A stretch of 64,000 bases of DNA from Hevea brasiliensis (Eukaryota > Streptophyta > Magnoliopsida > Malpighiales > Euphorbiaceae): positions 3,162,001-3,226,000 of the forward strand of contig NC_079496.1 of NCBI RefSeq assembly GCF_030052815.1, read 5' to 3'. Shown piece after piece: positions 11,249 through 24,484 of the stretch. The notes below the pieces were generated by a model, which did not search any database, had not been told where the DNA came from, and worked only from the letters and a program-made list of their open reading frames with translations. The stretch's first letter is position 1, and each line of letters opens with the position of its first letter. The position numbers and the translations under genes were made by a program.

Positions 11249-12654
11249 CAGTTGTTGAGAAAAATTTTTAGAAGTGCTTTTTACAGGTATTTGAAGAACT
11301 GGTTTCTCAAAATACAGAGGGAAATCTATCAAAATGTTTATAAAATTTGCGTAAAAATAAAATGGGCCAAAAATATTAACTAGTTTTAATTTTAGCTAAA
11401 TGTTTTAAGTACTTATTAGAAAATGCTCACCACTTGTCAAAAATAAGAAAATTATTTTAAAATCCCTTGTAGGGTACATAATGAGTTATCGGTAGGTGAA
11501 GTTCGGTAGTTCATTAGGTATTCTACGGGATCATGTTATGCCTTACAGAGAGGTAAGGTGTGACAGTGTATATGTGGTGTGTTTATGGATATGGGTAGGA
11601 CGGGTAGACGCGGCTGGAGCTTGACTCACTGAAACCCGATCCTTATTGCAGATAAGTTAGGGTAGGCACAGCTTTAAGTTGATCTCGCTGGCTCCCGCGT
11701 TCGGATATTAAGAGAAAGTCTGGCTTTGAGTTAATCTCACTGGCAGAGGTTTAAACTAAAAGAGCTGTATAGAGGATTGACTCTCATTTATATATGTGTG
11801 AGTATGGATGTGATGCATGGGTGTATGAGTGCTCTAGATTGCTTCTGATGTGATTATGACTTGATTTCTTGAAAATGTGTGAAGACGATGCATTTCACTC
11901 TTAAGATGCACTAGACCTAGATAGTTATAAAAAGTGTAAGTAAAATCAATATCTTACTCTATGAGTCGAACGCTCACTCTTGTTCACCCTATTTTTCTAG
12001 GTTACAGGAGAGTTTATTCTTGTGTTTAACCTGCTTTCTTCCTCGCAGGTCCATTAGTTGCTATTTTCATATTTTGTATTGTTAAATTTAAATTCTAGAT
12101 CATATCTTACTCTATGAGTCGAACGCTCACTCTTGTTCACCCTATTTTTCTAGGTTACAGGAGAGTTTATTCTTGTGTTTAACTTGCTTTCTTCCTCGCA
12201 GGTCCATTAGTTACTATTTTCATATTTTGTATCGTTAAATTTGAATTCTAGATCTTGGCATATGTAAAACCATTTAATTTAGCTTGGGACTGTAAGATTA
12301 ATTTATTTGGGTTATAACTTATTAATCTATATATGTATAATTTATGGATGGATGGCTATGTTGGATGAGGGAGTTGGACTCCCACTTGATTTTATATTTA
12401 TTGTGGATGATTGTAAGAGTGAGCTGAGCTCCCCAAATGGATTTATTTTAAGATTACAGGTCGGGCAAGTTAAGAACTCCCTGTTGCATTGTCCATGTTA
12501 TGGTCAGACTCTGTCCGGTTGATTTCTTAAAATTGGGCTCAAATATGGGCTTCATGGATGGGTTAGAGATTAGTTGGGTTTACAACGGGGTTCAGAGGCC
12601 TTATGCTGACCCAAGTTCTAGTGCCAGTCCAGCCCGTGGGATCGAGTCGTGACA
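11249..12654. mobile_element. LTR fragment of a gypsy-type family, interrupted on the left by the Tat element
   Basis: It ends AGTCGTGACA at 12654, the reverse complement of the TGTCACGAC start of the solo LTR at 42364. From about 11570 to the end it aligns in inverted orientation with roughly 42364-43230 (GGGTAGGACGGGTAG block, GAGCGTTCGACTC block, and the end). The left part of the LTR is missing, consistent with the Tat element having inserted here. It lies against the gag end of the chromovirus. Confidence 0.7.
11951..12256 (+). repeat. Two-copy tandem duplication, 153-bp unit
   Basis: ATCTTACTCTATGAGTCGAA begins both units (11951 and 12104). They are nearly identical through ATTCTAGAT. 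The related LTR at 42364 has a single copy of this segment, so the duplication arose inside this copy or subfamily. Confidence 0.9.
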
Positions 12655-14523
12655 ACAAAACTGGGTATGCTTGGAGATCCAAAGGCGTGGTGCTCAGGGC
12701 CTTGCCATAGCCATCTCCATTGCAAAATCATTAAGAAGCCTGAGAAGAGCAAGCAAAAACAGCAAAAGGGCAAGAATGGTGGAGAGGCCAGCCATGGAAA
12801 GGAAGGAAGGCAGAAGTAGTTCAAGCCAAAGGAGGGAAACTCTCCAAAGGCAAGAAATTGATAAAAGAGGCGAGAGACCACCACTAAAGTGCTTCTAACG
12901 TGATAGTCCCCACAGAGCTTGAGAGTGTCCCAAAGGAAACATGCTCTCGGCTATGATTGAGGAGAAGGAAAGGGCTTCTAAGCAACGTGAGGAAACTAGC
13001 ATAGGGTCCCTGCATCTTGCTGTTGCAGCAAAAGGCAAACCAAAAGAGGCAACAAATGGGGGCAAGAAGGGATGTTTTTTCATGAAAGCCAAGCTTGGAG
13101 GATATGAAGTCAAGGCCTTGGTGGACACAGGTGCTTCAAATAACTTCCTAGAGAAGGAAGAAGTAGACAATTGGGCATTAAGCATGATTAAGAGTTAGGA
13201 TGGCTCAAAGCAGTGAATTCCAAGCCCAATCCAATCTTTGCAATCGTAAGGAATGTGCAAGTAACCCTCGATGAGTGACACAGTACTCTTGACTTTTCAA
13301 TTGTGCTAATGGATGATTATGTTTGTGTGCTTGACATGGATTTTATGGATCGAGTTAAGGCAGTCCCTATTCTATTTGCAAACATTATGTGCATTTTCAA
13401 AGAAGGGAATGCTTGTTCAATCCCCTTGGCAAAGGTTAAGTCCCTTCAAGCAAGTACACTATCGGCCATGCAATTCTCTAAAGGAGTGAAGAAGGCCAAA
13501 ACCTCTTATCTTGTGGCCTTAAAGTAAGAGGATGACATGCCACTTTCACCTGCCTTGCCCAAGGAAATTGAAGCCTTCCTTGATGAGTTCGAGGAAGTTA
13601 TGGCAAAGGAACTCCCAAAGAAGTTGCCACCAAAGAGAGAGGTGGATCATAAGATCGATCTGGAGCTAGGTACTAAGCCACTTGCTAGGGTGCCTTACTG
13701 AATGGCACTACCAGAATTGGGGGAGCTACGAAGGCAACTTAAGGAGTTGCTTAATGCGGGGTATATCCAGCCTTCCAAAGCCCCATATGGTGCACCTATG
13801 TTGTTCCACAAAAAAAAAGGATGGATCACTTCGAATGTGTATCGATTATAAGGTACTCAATAAGGTGATAGTAAAGAACAAGTATCCAATCCCTTTGATT
13901 GCTGACTTGTTCGACCAGCTTGGAAAAGCAAGGTGGTTTTCCAAGCTTGATTTGAGGTCAGGATACTACCAAGTGAGGATTGCTAATAGGGATGAGCCTA
14001 AGACAACATGTGTGACAAGGTATGCATCCTTTGAATTCCTTGTCATGCCCTTTGGTCTCACTAATACACCTGCAACATTTTGCACCCTGATGAATAAGGT
14101 GTTTCATCCATTTCTTGATAAGTTTGTAGTAGTATACTTGGATGATATTATGGTATATAGCAAATCTTTGCAAGAACATGTTGAGCATCTTAGGTAGGTT
14201 TTCCAAGTGCTCTATGAAAATGAGCTTTATGTCAAGAAGGAGGAACGTACCTTTGGACAACAAGAGGTAATTCTTAGGGCACTTAATTAGTGATGGGAAA
14301 ATCTAAATGGATGGGGCCAAAGTTTGTGCAATCCAGGAATGGGAGGCACCAAGGAAAGTTACAAAGTTGTGGTCATTCCTTGGTTTTGCTAACTACTACC
14401 GAAGGTTCATCAAAGGGTATTCCTCCTTGGTAACCCCATTGATGGATCTATTGAAGAAGAACAAGTCATGGGATTAGGATACTAAGTGTCAGAAGGCATT
14501 TGATGTCTTAAAGAAAGCAATCA
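12655..14523 (+). pseudogene. Chromovirus (Ty3/gypsy) gag end, protease and reverse transcriptase, decayed
   Basis: First half of a pol that resumes at 20361. A Lys-rich gag end (about 12700-12890) is followed by a retroviral-type protease with VDTGAS near 13125-13140. The reverse transcriptase runs about 13560-14500: [56 protein letters not shown] and the catalytic YLDDIMVYS near 14140. A one-base shift in an A run near 13812 and stops at about 13199, 13527 and 14197 break the frame. FLGFANYYRRFIKGYSS-like text near 14380-14430 is the connection domain. The break at 14523 is an LTR insertion; removing it restores a continuous KKAI/MEELVLVL reading. Confidence 0.85.
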
Positions 14524-17500
14524 TATAACACCCCTTACCCGTCTACAGTGTAGCCGAGCAAAGCATGCTACATTCGGTGCCGAAGCACCCTATCCCGTCT
14601 TGTTGTGTACAATATTAATTTAGTTATATTATCTTATGTGGAGAAAAAAAAATTTTTTTATCACATCTTATTTTCATAGAAACCCAAATAGAGTTTCTTT
14701 TATTTTATTTAGTGCATGGCGGTTCCATTGTTACCTGTTAAAAACATTTTATATCTATTTTATATTCTCATACATCATCTTGTTGCTCATATCAATTTCC
14801 ATGCCTTATATCATATCATAGCTCATATAATTTTGAAGAAAATAAATTTGATTTCATTCATATAAACTTCATACATTCATATAAAATTTGTATACAATAA
14901 TTTACAATTTATTTATATTCACAAAATGATTTACATCGTTTACTTACATACAATAACCAAAATACAAAATTTAACTATACATGAGCCCTACCAAAATGAA
15001 CTGCTAAGGTGACAATCTACATTATAGCAGATTTGGTCAAAGTCCTGTCTAAACTCTACTGCAGCTACTGGTGGTCTCCTGTACCTATGCGAGGAAACAA
15101 TCCATCGCGCTAAGCATTTATGCTTAGTGGTGCAATAATTGAAATAAAAATAAATAATAATTGAAATAATTATTCCATATAAAATTTACTAAATTTTTTT
15201 GAATTAATTACATATTTATGAAACTTTGGGTGCAAATAATTTATCGAGATCTTTTTATTCATATATTACATATTCGATCTTATTATACCCATATTAGTAC
15301 TTTCTTCATATATTTATTTAAACTTAAAGTGTATTACACATATCTGTGCCCAAGTAACCTATGACAGACTATAAGGGCTAGATACACAGGAGTATACTAG
15401 TTAAACATCCGTATGTCTAACAGATAGGCATAAAGCTAGAAATAAAATCAGGCACAAAGGTCAACGGGCAGGTATAAAGCCTGTAGAATAATCATATCAG
15501 ACATATATTATCTATCAATGATTATTCCTGTAGGCAGTACTACTATCTGTAGTCCCTAATTGGTATACCAATCGATTCATGCTACATAAATAAGTCTAGG
15601 TGTACTTTGGGCAAATTAAATATTTCTAATTACTTATGATCTTATCATTTTATGTCATGCACTATTAGTGCTTTATAGTAATTTCATGTCAATTTATAGT
15701 AAGAAAATAGGTTCCCCTTTCATTTTCATGTAACTTATACATTTAGCAATTCATATTGGTAATTTACATATCATGTATCAAATAATATTTTGAACCATTC
15801 TTTAGGTCCAGATTTGGTATCTTATCTTTTCCTAGCGATTTGGCCAAGATGTAGCCACTGTTTGGCTACACTTCCTTCATGGAAGTTGTCTCTCTATGTC
15901 TTGTCTTTGTTTTCCTTTTTAAATTATATCATTTGGAGTTTTAGAACTCAAGTTATGGCCAAATAACCAAAATTGGTTCCTTACCTCACTCAAGTTCCAA
16001 AACCAGGCAGATTCTGGAGTTAATTTTTCCTAATTATTTGGACATGTTACAGCCACTTTTAGGCCTAATGTTCTTCGTAGAAATTGTTACCCTATATCTT
16101 ATGATTATTCAAAATTTTGAATTATAATTTTTCAGGTCTTGTAGAATTAATTATAGCAAATTAACTGGCCTGGACTTAGGTGCCCTATGTCTACAGGGTT
16201 CTAGGCTCAGGTCAGTGGCTTCGACTCTCATTTTAGGGTTCTTACACTCAAATTTTGAGAAAAATTTCTTAATAAAAGTTGAAGCCCTATCTCTTAGGTT
16301 TCTAGAACAGTTTGGCTCATCCTATTTGGGATTTCCTAGTGAAAGTTATGATATAAATTATATTCTGGGGTCAAGTGGTAGTTGAGGCAAATTTCAGGAT
16401 TTGGTGTACTAATTTGTTCTAACAATTTGACTTAGTTTCCTTGGGTTCTGGGTTTAGTCAAAACATCAATATTATAGATCTATATCTTATAAAACTTTTG
16501 GCACTGGTTTTATTGCTTTTGCAATTTTGTAGACCAAGTTATGATATTTTTTCCAAAACTGGTTGGGTAAGCCTATGTCCAACAAATTCTGGGCAGATTG
16601 GTTCTGGACAGTTTTGTTGATCTAAATTGTGCTAATAATTTGACTTGGTTAGAGGCAGATCTGGGTTCTATGCTCTTCATGAAAAATGTGCTCCTATGTT
16701 TACCCTTTCAAATGGTTCAAGAATCAGGTCATTCTGATATTCCTAGTGTGAGTTATGGCCATTTGAACATTTACTATTTATTTGGTCATTTTTCCATAGC
16801 CAACATTTGGTCACCCGGATTCAAGCAGTTTTTAGGTCAGGTTAGGGACAGTTTTTGGGCATAATTTCTTCATGAAAAATGTGGCAAATTGTCCTAGGTT
16901 TCATCTCCAATTAGCCTTACACCAATTAGAGCAACACAATTCAACTTATGGCTTAAAAACTACACTGGAATTAAGGTTCAATTTCCTGCATAAAAAAATC
17001 AGCACTCCCAATTTCAAATCCTCCCAACTCCCAAACTTCATTTCACATTCATAGCACTTCTAATAGTCAACAATTCATCTCAACATCATCATTTTCAAGC
17101 CATACACATAAAGGAGTGGAAGCATGAAAAATACAAGTTTATATCATTGAATTCAAAAATTTTTCACCTAGGGTCACATGCATCATGCAAGATTTATTTT
17201 TATCTATTTGATTTTAATGATAAACAACATATTAAAACTCTTTTAATATGTTTTTGGATCTACATTTTCCATTTAAGATTTTAGAATTAATCAGATTAAT
17301 TTTAAGAACCCTAGATTAGATTAAGAATAAGTGCACTAACCTCTTGATACACTGCAGTGTGTTTGTCACCTTTGGGATGCGTCTTTAGGACACCAGATAT
17401 TGTCCCTCTAGCTTGTCCACGCCAAGATCATCTATGGCAGCCTTTGAATAGCTTCTAAAGCTTTTTCTATGAATTAGAAAATTAAGTTTTACCTTTTGAG

Positions 17501-20360
17501 AGATTACAGATGTAAACAGGACACTAGAAATAATTTCTAGTATTTTTAATTCAAGAGATTGTTTGCTAATCTCTTTGAAATGATGAGAGATGAAGAAGAA
17601 GAGAAGGGAGAGGAGCCAAGGGTGGCGGCACCTTTTTGAGAATGAGCAGATTGTGTTATTTGTTCTTACATCCTTACATTTATATAGCTAGGTCACCACT
17701 TAAAACCCTTGCCACATGTCACGTTCTGATTGGTTCTAGGTTTAATTGACCCAATCACATTGTGCCAAGTGTCAAACCTATATTTAATCTTAATTTTAAT
17801 CATCTTACATGATTAAAAGACATTTGGCAAGCTTATGTGTAGTGTCATGTGTCACCATCTCATAGTGCCACATGGCACCCTGTGAAATGACCAAAATAGC
17901 TCTGTATTTTAATTTTGAGTTCTCAATCCAAAATAATTATTTCTCTTCTTCTAATCAATTTATATCAAATATAAATTAATTAATTAATCTCTATTAATTA
18001 ATTTCTTATTAATTAAATTCATATTTAAACACTTTAAATATAAATTTAACTTATACTATACATCCAATAACCTAGATTTCGTTTCAAGCCATGCTAGGGA
18101 CTTTGCAATCTAATTGCAAACCAAACCTATTTAATTAATCAATTAAACTCTTTAATTAATTAATTAAATCATATTTAATTTGGTGATTACTTGTGTATGT
18201 GTGTGACTTACTAGGCTCATCACTAATTGGCAATGAGACATGATATCAACTCTTAATATCATTAGAACTCTTTCTTACCATAAATAATTTCTCTAAATCA
18301 TTTTATGCACCTCATAGACCATGGTTAACACCTAGCATAGCATGCCATGGCCACCCAATTAGTAATAAGGTTTACCTTAAATGAACCTATAATCATATGT
18401 TACCATATACTAGAATCTCTCTGTTACAAAATCTCAATTCAAGCTGAAGACATGGTTTATGTCAAACCCCATTTGCTATGAATATTATGTTCTCTTTTAA
18501 TTACAGTTCTTGATTAAAAGATTTTCTCATCAGAAACTCTTTTCTGATTAAATTTATCTGTCCTGGCCAGGAACTTGAAACATCAAGAACAATGAAATGA
18601 ACATAGTATTTTATTCCTATTTACTTAGAGGAACAGATTCCATCTTGATCAACACCTACCTCCATATATAACTAGTAGAAGCCAACACATGCCCATATAC
18701 CCATACACAGTACAAGTACGAAAGTAGTATCAAACTCAAACCACCTATATACAAGATAACTGTGCTATCTCAGGTCTAAAGATTATATGCACTGATATAA
18801 TTTATGACAATACATTGACAAGAGTAAACTCCATATACTTGTCATAAGTGTCACTGGTTCGGCCTACGTATCATGTATAAGTGCCTATCATGTTTGTTAT
18901 ATGGCATGAGACTCACTATTCCATCTTATTTATATCTTATATAAATAACTTGGGAACAAACATGAATACAATCTTACTGGATAAGTCATGTCCTTATTGT
19001 GAAGTATCATTGATTGTGAACCTATTTATGATACTTTGTGCTAGAAATACTGTCACTCATATTCTTAACAACTTAATAATAGAATTTCTAACAAAATATC
19101 AATGGACCTTTTCTATTACACATAAATAGATTATGTAAACGAAAAAGTGAAAATGCTTTTTATTAATAAAAGATGTACAAGATACATACTAAATGATATG
19201 CTCTAGGGTATACTACTAACAACACAAAATTTTCAAATTTTCATCAAAACTCTAACTTCAAATTTTCAATTCATGGCATACACATACCAAACTCATACTA
19301 ATCACTTTATCCATCATCTATACTCATCAATATAACATAAATAAACCACTTAATTTCACCAAAAACCAACAATTCTCAAACTTTCTCATGGCTGCCAAAA
19401 TTTAGAGGTTCTATTTACTCATGGTTTTCTTTTAATTTCTTATAATTTCTACATGATTTAGCATGCTTACAAAGATTAAAGAAGGAAAAGAACTTGTTTA
19501 GTGCACTAACCTCTTTGATCAATTCTTGAGCTTACTAAATCTTTGAAATTTCTTCTCCTTGTGGCTGCTTATGTGGGGATAAATTTTAGTGAAGGTAAAC
19601 TAGGGTTTTGAGGTGGAAAAGCTTAGGAAAATTAAGCTTGAAAAAGGAAAATGGAGAAAGAGCTATGGAGGAGTGTGGACGGCCATGGGAGCAAGAGGAA
19701 GAAGAAGATAGGCTTTTATTGAGTTTTTATCTCATTTACTACTCTTTCTTATCCCTTATTAGTTATTTGTTAAGCTCCCATTGGTTACCACTTTTTATGA
19801 TGTCATTATGACATCATGCTCATGCAATATATTTTATTTCTTTTTTTTTCTTTTCTTTCCTCATTTCTAAGCATAATTTCATGATTTAATTTATTTTATG
19901 TGTTTTAATCTCTCTTATTTTAATTGACATTTAGGTCAAAATTCAACTCTGGGTTTGAAATGACCAAAATGCCCTTCACTAGGCTCATCGGTTATTTTTG
20001 GTCTGTACTAATTAACTAATTTTCTTGAATTTTCTTTGACATTTTTAATATCATTTAGTCCTCAATAAACCTTTAATTAAGTCTCAAAAATTATTTCCTA
20101 GGGTTCCTCACGGGTCTGGGGTTAGCAACTGTCTTTACAGTCACCTCCTCGTATGGTCACCTATCGCTGTGACTCCAGCTCGTTTAACCGGGTCGTACTT
20201 TGCTTCTTTTACTTTTCTTTAATTTTACTTAGTCTGTATTCAGTCAATTTATGTTTTCTCACTCTAGTTTGAGTGTAGTTCCAGAAATCTTGACTGTCCG
20301 AGCAGACATTAGTCTTCGGAATAGTAGAATGCACGGACTACCTAAAATGAGGGCATTACA
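14524..20360. mobile_element. Gypsy-type solo LTR inserted in chromovirus pol (itself split by a copia LTR)
   Basis: Left end TATAACACCCCTTACCCGTC (probably TGTAACACCCC with one G-to-A change), right end GGGCATTACA. Flanks are AATCA (14519-14523) and AGTCA (20361-20365), a 5-bp target duplication with one G/A difference. Without the nested copia LTR its length is about 3.7 kb. I see no gag or pol inside; the ORFs are short and unsupported. The segment with GGAGACCACCAGTAGC in reverse near 15060 and the general layout resemble long LTRs of Tekay-type elements. Confidence 0.7.
17109..19221 (-). mobile_element. Copia-type solo LTR nested in the gypsy LTR
   Basis: On the minus strand it begins TGTTAGTAGTATACCCTAGA (right end at 19221). 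The left end at 17109 is TAAAGG, so the expected terminal CA on the minus strand has become TA. It is flanked by perfect ACACA duplications at 17104-17108 and 19222-19226. Gypsy LTR sequence continues smoothly across the two flanks. No pol motifs are visible in the 2.1 kb, so I call it a solo LTR rather than a full element. The copia label rests on the look of the LTR start and is the weakest part. Confidence 0.6.
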
Positions 20361-22258
20361 AGTCATGGAGGAACTAGTTCTTGTGCTACCGGGCCACTTC
20401 AAGTCATTTGAGGTGCACACTAATGCTTCTGACTTTGCCATTAGAGGGATACTTATGTAAGATGGGCATCTAGTGGCATATGAAAGTCACATGCTAAATG
20501 ATACGGAGAAAAGGTACACCGTCCAGCAGAAAGAGATGACAGTAGTTGTGCATTGCTTGTGAACTTGGAGGCATTATCTACTTGGTTCCAAGTTTGTGGT
20601 CAAGACAGATAACGTGGCCACGAGCTACTTCCTTACCTAATGCAAGCTCTCACCAAAGTAGGCCTGTTGGCAAGCATTCCTAGCCGAGTTTGACTTTGTG
20701 ATGGAATACAAGCCAATTTGGTTGCGGACGCCTTGAGTAGAAAGGCAGAATTGGCTACCACCACCCAGCCCCAATTTCTATTGGTGGGGCGCATCAAATA
20801 GGGTCTGGAGCATGAAGTACAAGCTAAGTTTTTGCTGGAGTTAGCCAAGCAAGGCAAGACTTAGTGGTTTTGGATTGATGAGGGGCTAATCCACACCAAG
20901 AATTGGCACTTGTAAGTGCCAAGGTGGGGGAGCTTATGCAAAGAGATCATCCGAAAGTGCCATGATTCATTATAGGCTGGATATCCGGGAGTCCACCAGA
21001 CACAAGCTTTGGTAGAATAGGGCTACTATTGGCCAAAGATGTGGGAGGATATTGAGCTATATGTTCAGATATGTCTTGTGTGTCAACAAGACAAATATGA
21101 GCAACAATGGCCAGTAGGGTTATTAGAGCCGTTGCGCATCCCCGAATGACCATGGGAGAGCATTTCTATGGACTTTATTATCAAGTTACCGAAGGTAGAT
21201 TGATGCGGCAACATCATGGTAGTAGTGGACAAGTTTAGTAAGTATGGGATGTTTATACCTGTTCCGATGAGGTTTGATCCTAAGGATGCAGCTCGCCTAT
21301 TCTTTCGGTACGTGGTGACATATTAGGGTCTCCCAGAGTCCATCATCAGTGATAGGGATCGATTTACTGGCAAATTTTGGACCAAGCTATTCAAGCTAAT
21401 GGGGACAATGCTCAATTTTTCTACCAGCTTTCACCCATAAATGGACGGCCAAACCAAAATAGTGAATGCACTCTTGGAGCTATATCTGAGGCACTTTATT
21501 AGTGCCAACCAGCGAAATTAGGTGCAATTGCTAGATGTAGCCCATTTCTCATATGATTTGCAGAAAAGTGAATCAACAGGAGCTAGCCCACTTGAACTCG
21601 CTATTGGGCAATAGCCGATGACACCTCACACTATGGTTGTCAAGTATGTGGGAAAGAGTCCCAGTGCCTTTTGAATTGCAAAGAATTGGAAGGAGAAATT
21701 TGAGTTAGCCAAGGCATCCTTAGCCAAAGCTGCCAAGAGAATGAAAAAGTGGGAGGATACAAAGAGAAGGCACCTTGAGTTTGAGGAGGGCAATCTTGTC
21801 TTATTAAAGTTGCTTCCAAAAATAATAAGGAACTATGCCAAGACTCACAAGGGGCTACTAAGGTGCTACGAGGGGCGATTCCCAATAGAAAAAAGGGTTA
21901 GCAAGCTTGCTTACCAAGTCAAATTGCCACATCATTTGGAATGCCATCCAATTTTTCATGTGAGCTTCCTTAAGCCATTCCATGAGGACAAGGAGGATCC
22001 AAACAGCAATAAGTCCAAGAGAACTTCTACAATTGTGACAACTACCCATGAAAATGAAGTTGAAAAAATTCTTGCACATCGGATAGTGCCAAAAAGGGGA
22101 AGCCATGCAAGCCATAAGGAGTACTTAATTTAGTGGAAAGGCTTGCCAGTTGATAAGACAAGTTGGGAGCACAAACTCTTCTTGTGGCAATATGAAAACA
22201 AGGTATAAGCTTGTTGGGAAGATGCAACAAGGGGATCGCCAAATTGAGTGGGGGAGGA
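20361..22258 (+). pseudogene. Chromovirus RNase H, integrase and chromodomain, decayed
   Basis: Continuation of the pol split at 14523. RNase H: FEVHTNASDFAIRGILM (near 20410-20460), then YTVQQKEMTVVVHCL and HYLLGSKFVVKTDNVA. Integrase: VCQQDKYEQ zinc-finger part near 21085, SMDFI near 21170, DKFSKYGMFIP near 21230, ISDRDRFTGKFW near 21345-21375 and the MDGQT block near 21440. The C-terminal chromodomain reads EVEKILAHRIVPKRG...KEYLI, stop, WKGLPVDKTSWE (about 22055-22180), the feature that defines chromoviruses and directs insertion to marked chromatin. Many in-frame stops, mostly TAG or TAA where CAG, CAA or TGG is expected, fit C-to-T decay of methylated DNA. Confidence 0.88.
22248..22258 (+). 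other. Polypurine tract of the chromovirus
   Basis: GTGGGGGAGGA directly before TGTCACACCC. It fixes the start of the 3' LTR at 22259. Confidence 0.8.
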
Positions 22259-23340
22259 TGTCACACCCCTATGAAGAGCTCTTGCAAATTCTAAAATTTT
22301 CTGTGCTAGTTAAGGTAAGTTTTGCAGCTAGCGAGGTTAGGACCCTCAACTAGAAAAGTAGGACGAGCAACCATGGGCGAGTAAGGTTACGGGCCGAGTT
22401 GCATTGGGCGAGCAAGGTTGTGGGCCGAGCTACATAGGGCGAGCAAGGCTGTAGGGTGAGTAAGATAGCCTAAGAGCGCAGCCAGGAGGCAAGGGAGAGT
22501 CCAGAAGCTACTGGGGTGAGTTGGAGACGTACTAAACTCTCTAGAAGGCGTTGGAGCTGCCTAACACCTGCTAGGCCTAATGGGCGAGTAGCTAAGGGGT
22601 GAGCACTCTAGAATGGGCGAGCGAGTGCTAGCGCTTGGTAGAGATTTGTGACAGGAACTGGAGAGCTCTAGAAGGTTCCGAGCATTAGGGGACAACTTAG
22701 GCAAGGAAGGTGGCAGAAGGCTCTAAGCTTCTCCACATTGTGCAACCAAGGAAGCTTACTAGAAAGAGAGACTTGTGTGTTGCCTAAACAAGTCTAGGCA
22801 AGGAAGGTGGCAAAAGGCTCTAGGCTTCTCCACATTGTGCAACGAAGGAAGCTTACTAGAAGGAGGGACTTGTGTGTTGACTAAACAAGTCTGGAATTCT
22901 CCACCAAAATATCCAGCATCATTAACACCATATTTTTAGGAGAGAATCAATCCCAGCAGTTCAACTTGAGGAGGTGAAAGAGGGTCAATCCCAGTCGTCC
23001 ATTGGAGGCACATTTCCAACCACACACTTTAGGCAGCCTCTCCCCGACACATTGAGGAGGTGGGGGAGACTATAAATAGGTACATAAGCATTCATTTGCA
23101 TACACATTAGAAGCATAGCATACTTCTTGTACTTAGCTTTGTACAAAGCATTCTTTAAGTGTAAATAATACTCTCTTTGCCTTAAACACTTCTCCCACAT
23201 TCTCCTTGGCCAATTTCCTTCCTAATTTTAGTTTTATCACCCTTGTAATCTGTCGGACTAACTTGGTAGAGGCTGACTTAGTCCCACCTCAAGACTAAGT
23301 GCCGCACAATATTAGTGTTGAAGTCATCAAGACCATGACA
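22259..23340 (+). mobile_element. 3' LTR of the chromovirus
   Basis: Starts TGTCACACCC after the polypurine tract; the best end is ACCATGACA at 23340. A TATA box, CTATAAATAGG, lies near 23070. Inside are three roughly 29-bp units around GGGCGAGCAAGG (about 22370-22460) and a two-copy repeat of about 98 bp (22700-22900) marked by CTTCTCCACATTGTGCAAC. The matching 5' LTR is not found in the window, and the sequence left of the gag remnant is another LTR family, so the 5' end was lost or displaced. Confidence 0.75.
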
Positions 23341-23452
23341 AATGGCACGGATCTTATTAAGTGCTTATTACCTGTTAAAAAAAAGTATACTCTTGCTCTT
23401 CTATTCTTCTCTTTTTTTAATTGATACTTTAGCACTTCCTTTTTACAACTAA
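23341..23452. other. Short intergenic stretch
   Basis: AT-rich flank of the chromovirus with no gene or RNA signal that I can see. Confidence 0.5.
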
Positions 23453-23784
23453 GGGTGCATTCGTTGACACTGTTATTTAAGGTTTTTGTTTCTAATTTTT
23501 AAATTTTGATAAACAGTTTATTTTTCTCTATCATTTTGATGACAGTTTATAATAAAAAGATAGATCTTTCATTAAATCCCACTTACCAGTACTTGATTCA
23601 TCAAGAATAATCTTATCAAATAATCATTTTTCTTTACCAATTGTTTACGAAAGCGTTGATGATGATTTTAAGATTAGCCAAGCTCATGGCCACAAATCAA
23701 TCTATATATATTTTTCCATGGTGATAATAGCTTGGCCTCAAAGTTAAAGAATTATAAATTTTCTTTCACATTAAATTTTTGAAG

Positions 23785-23823
<39 letters not shown>

Positions 23824-24195
23824 AAACAGGAGGAAAATGATGATAAGAGAGATACAAGAGTTTGTTGCCATCTAATGGCAGAATTTGGTATAAATGTTCC
23901 AGAAAGAAGATGAAATTGAATATGGGTAAATAGCTTTACACTGCTGATCAACAACAATGCGAGAAAGGGATTATTCATTTCATGAAATGAGAGAGAGATT
24001 ATCAATTTCATGAAATGGGTAAGAGTGAAATGGATGAGAGAGATAGACGTTAGTGATATTGTGGAGATGCCAAGTGATGCCTGCAATAAATGGGAAAAAG
24101 ATAGTGGTGCTGATAATGGAGGACTTGCTGATTTTGTTTTTAAAAACACTTAAAAAAATAAAAAACCAAAAACCATAACAAAACTGAACACATCC
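23453..24195. mobile_element. Non-autonomous PIF/Harbinger-like element (743 bp)
   Basis: Terminal repeats GGGTGCATTCG (left) and GGATGTGTTCA (right, reverse complement) are flanked by TAA on both sides (23450-23452 and 24196-24198). A 3-bp TAA duplication with a GGGTGTGTTTGG-like end is typical of Tourist/Harbinger elements. The subterminal sequence (GTTTTTG, AATTTTTAAA) is also loosely mirrored. A 30-odd-base A run lies at about 23787-23820. There is no transposase. Two mismatches per end lower the certainty. Confidence 0.5.
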
Positions 24196-24484
24196 TAAAA
24201 AATCGACGCTTTATTACAACCTTTTAACTATTCCAAAAAAAAAAAAAAAAACTTTGTACACTAAAGAAATTTAAATAAAACTAACATCCAAGCTGTAAGG
24301 TCTCAAGTTCACGTCAGAGTCAGCCATTTGTACCAAATAAATAAATAAATAGAACCCGAATAAAATAAATTCATATAACCAGGTTCATGAACAAGTGCTT
24401 GCTTAAACATTTAAAATCCTAAGGCCTAACCCCAAATTTTACTGAAATCCAACAGCGACCAGTGCCCTTAAATAGATGTAGAAT
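24196..24484. other. 3' flank of the FBL4 gene
   Basis: Downstream of the FBL4 stop and probably its 3' untranslated region plus spacer. No other feature seen. Confidence 0.5.

Noticed and set aside
17109..19221. Full copia element rather than solo LTR
   Set aside because: No gag, integrase or reverse transcriptase motif in either strand and no internal LTR pair was seen.
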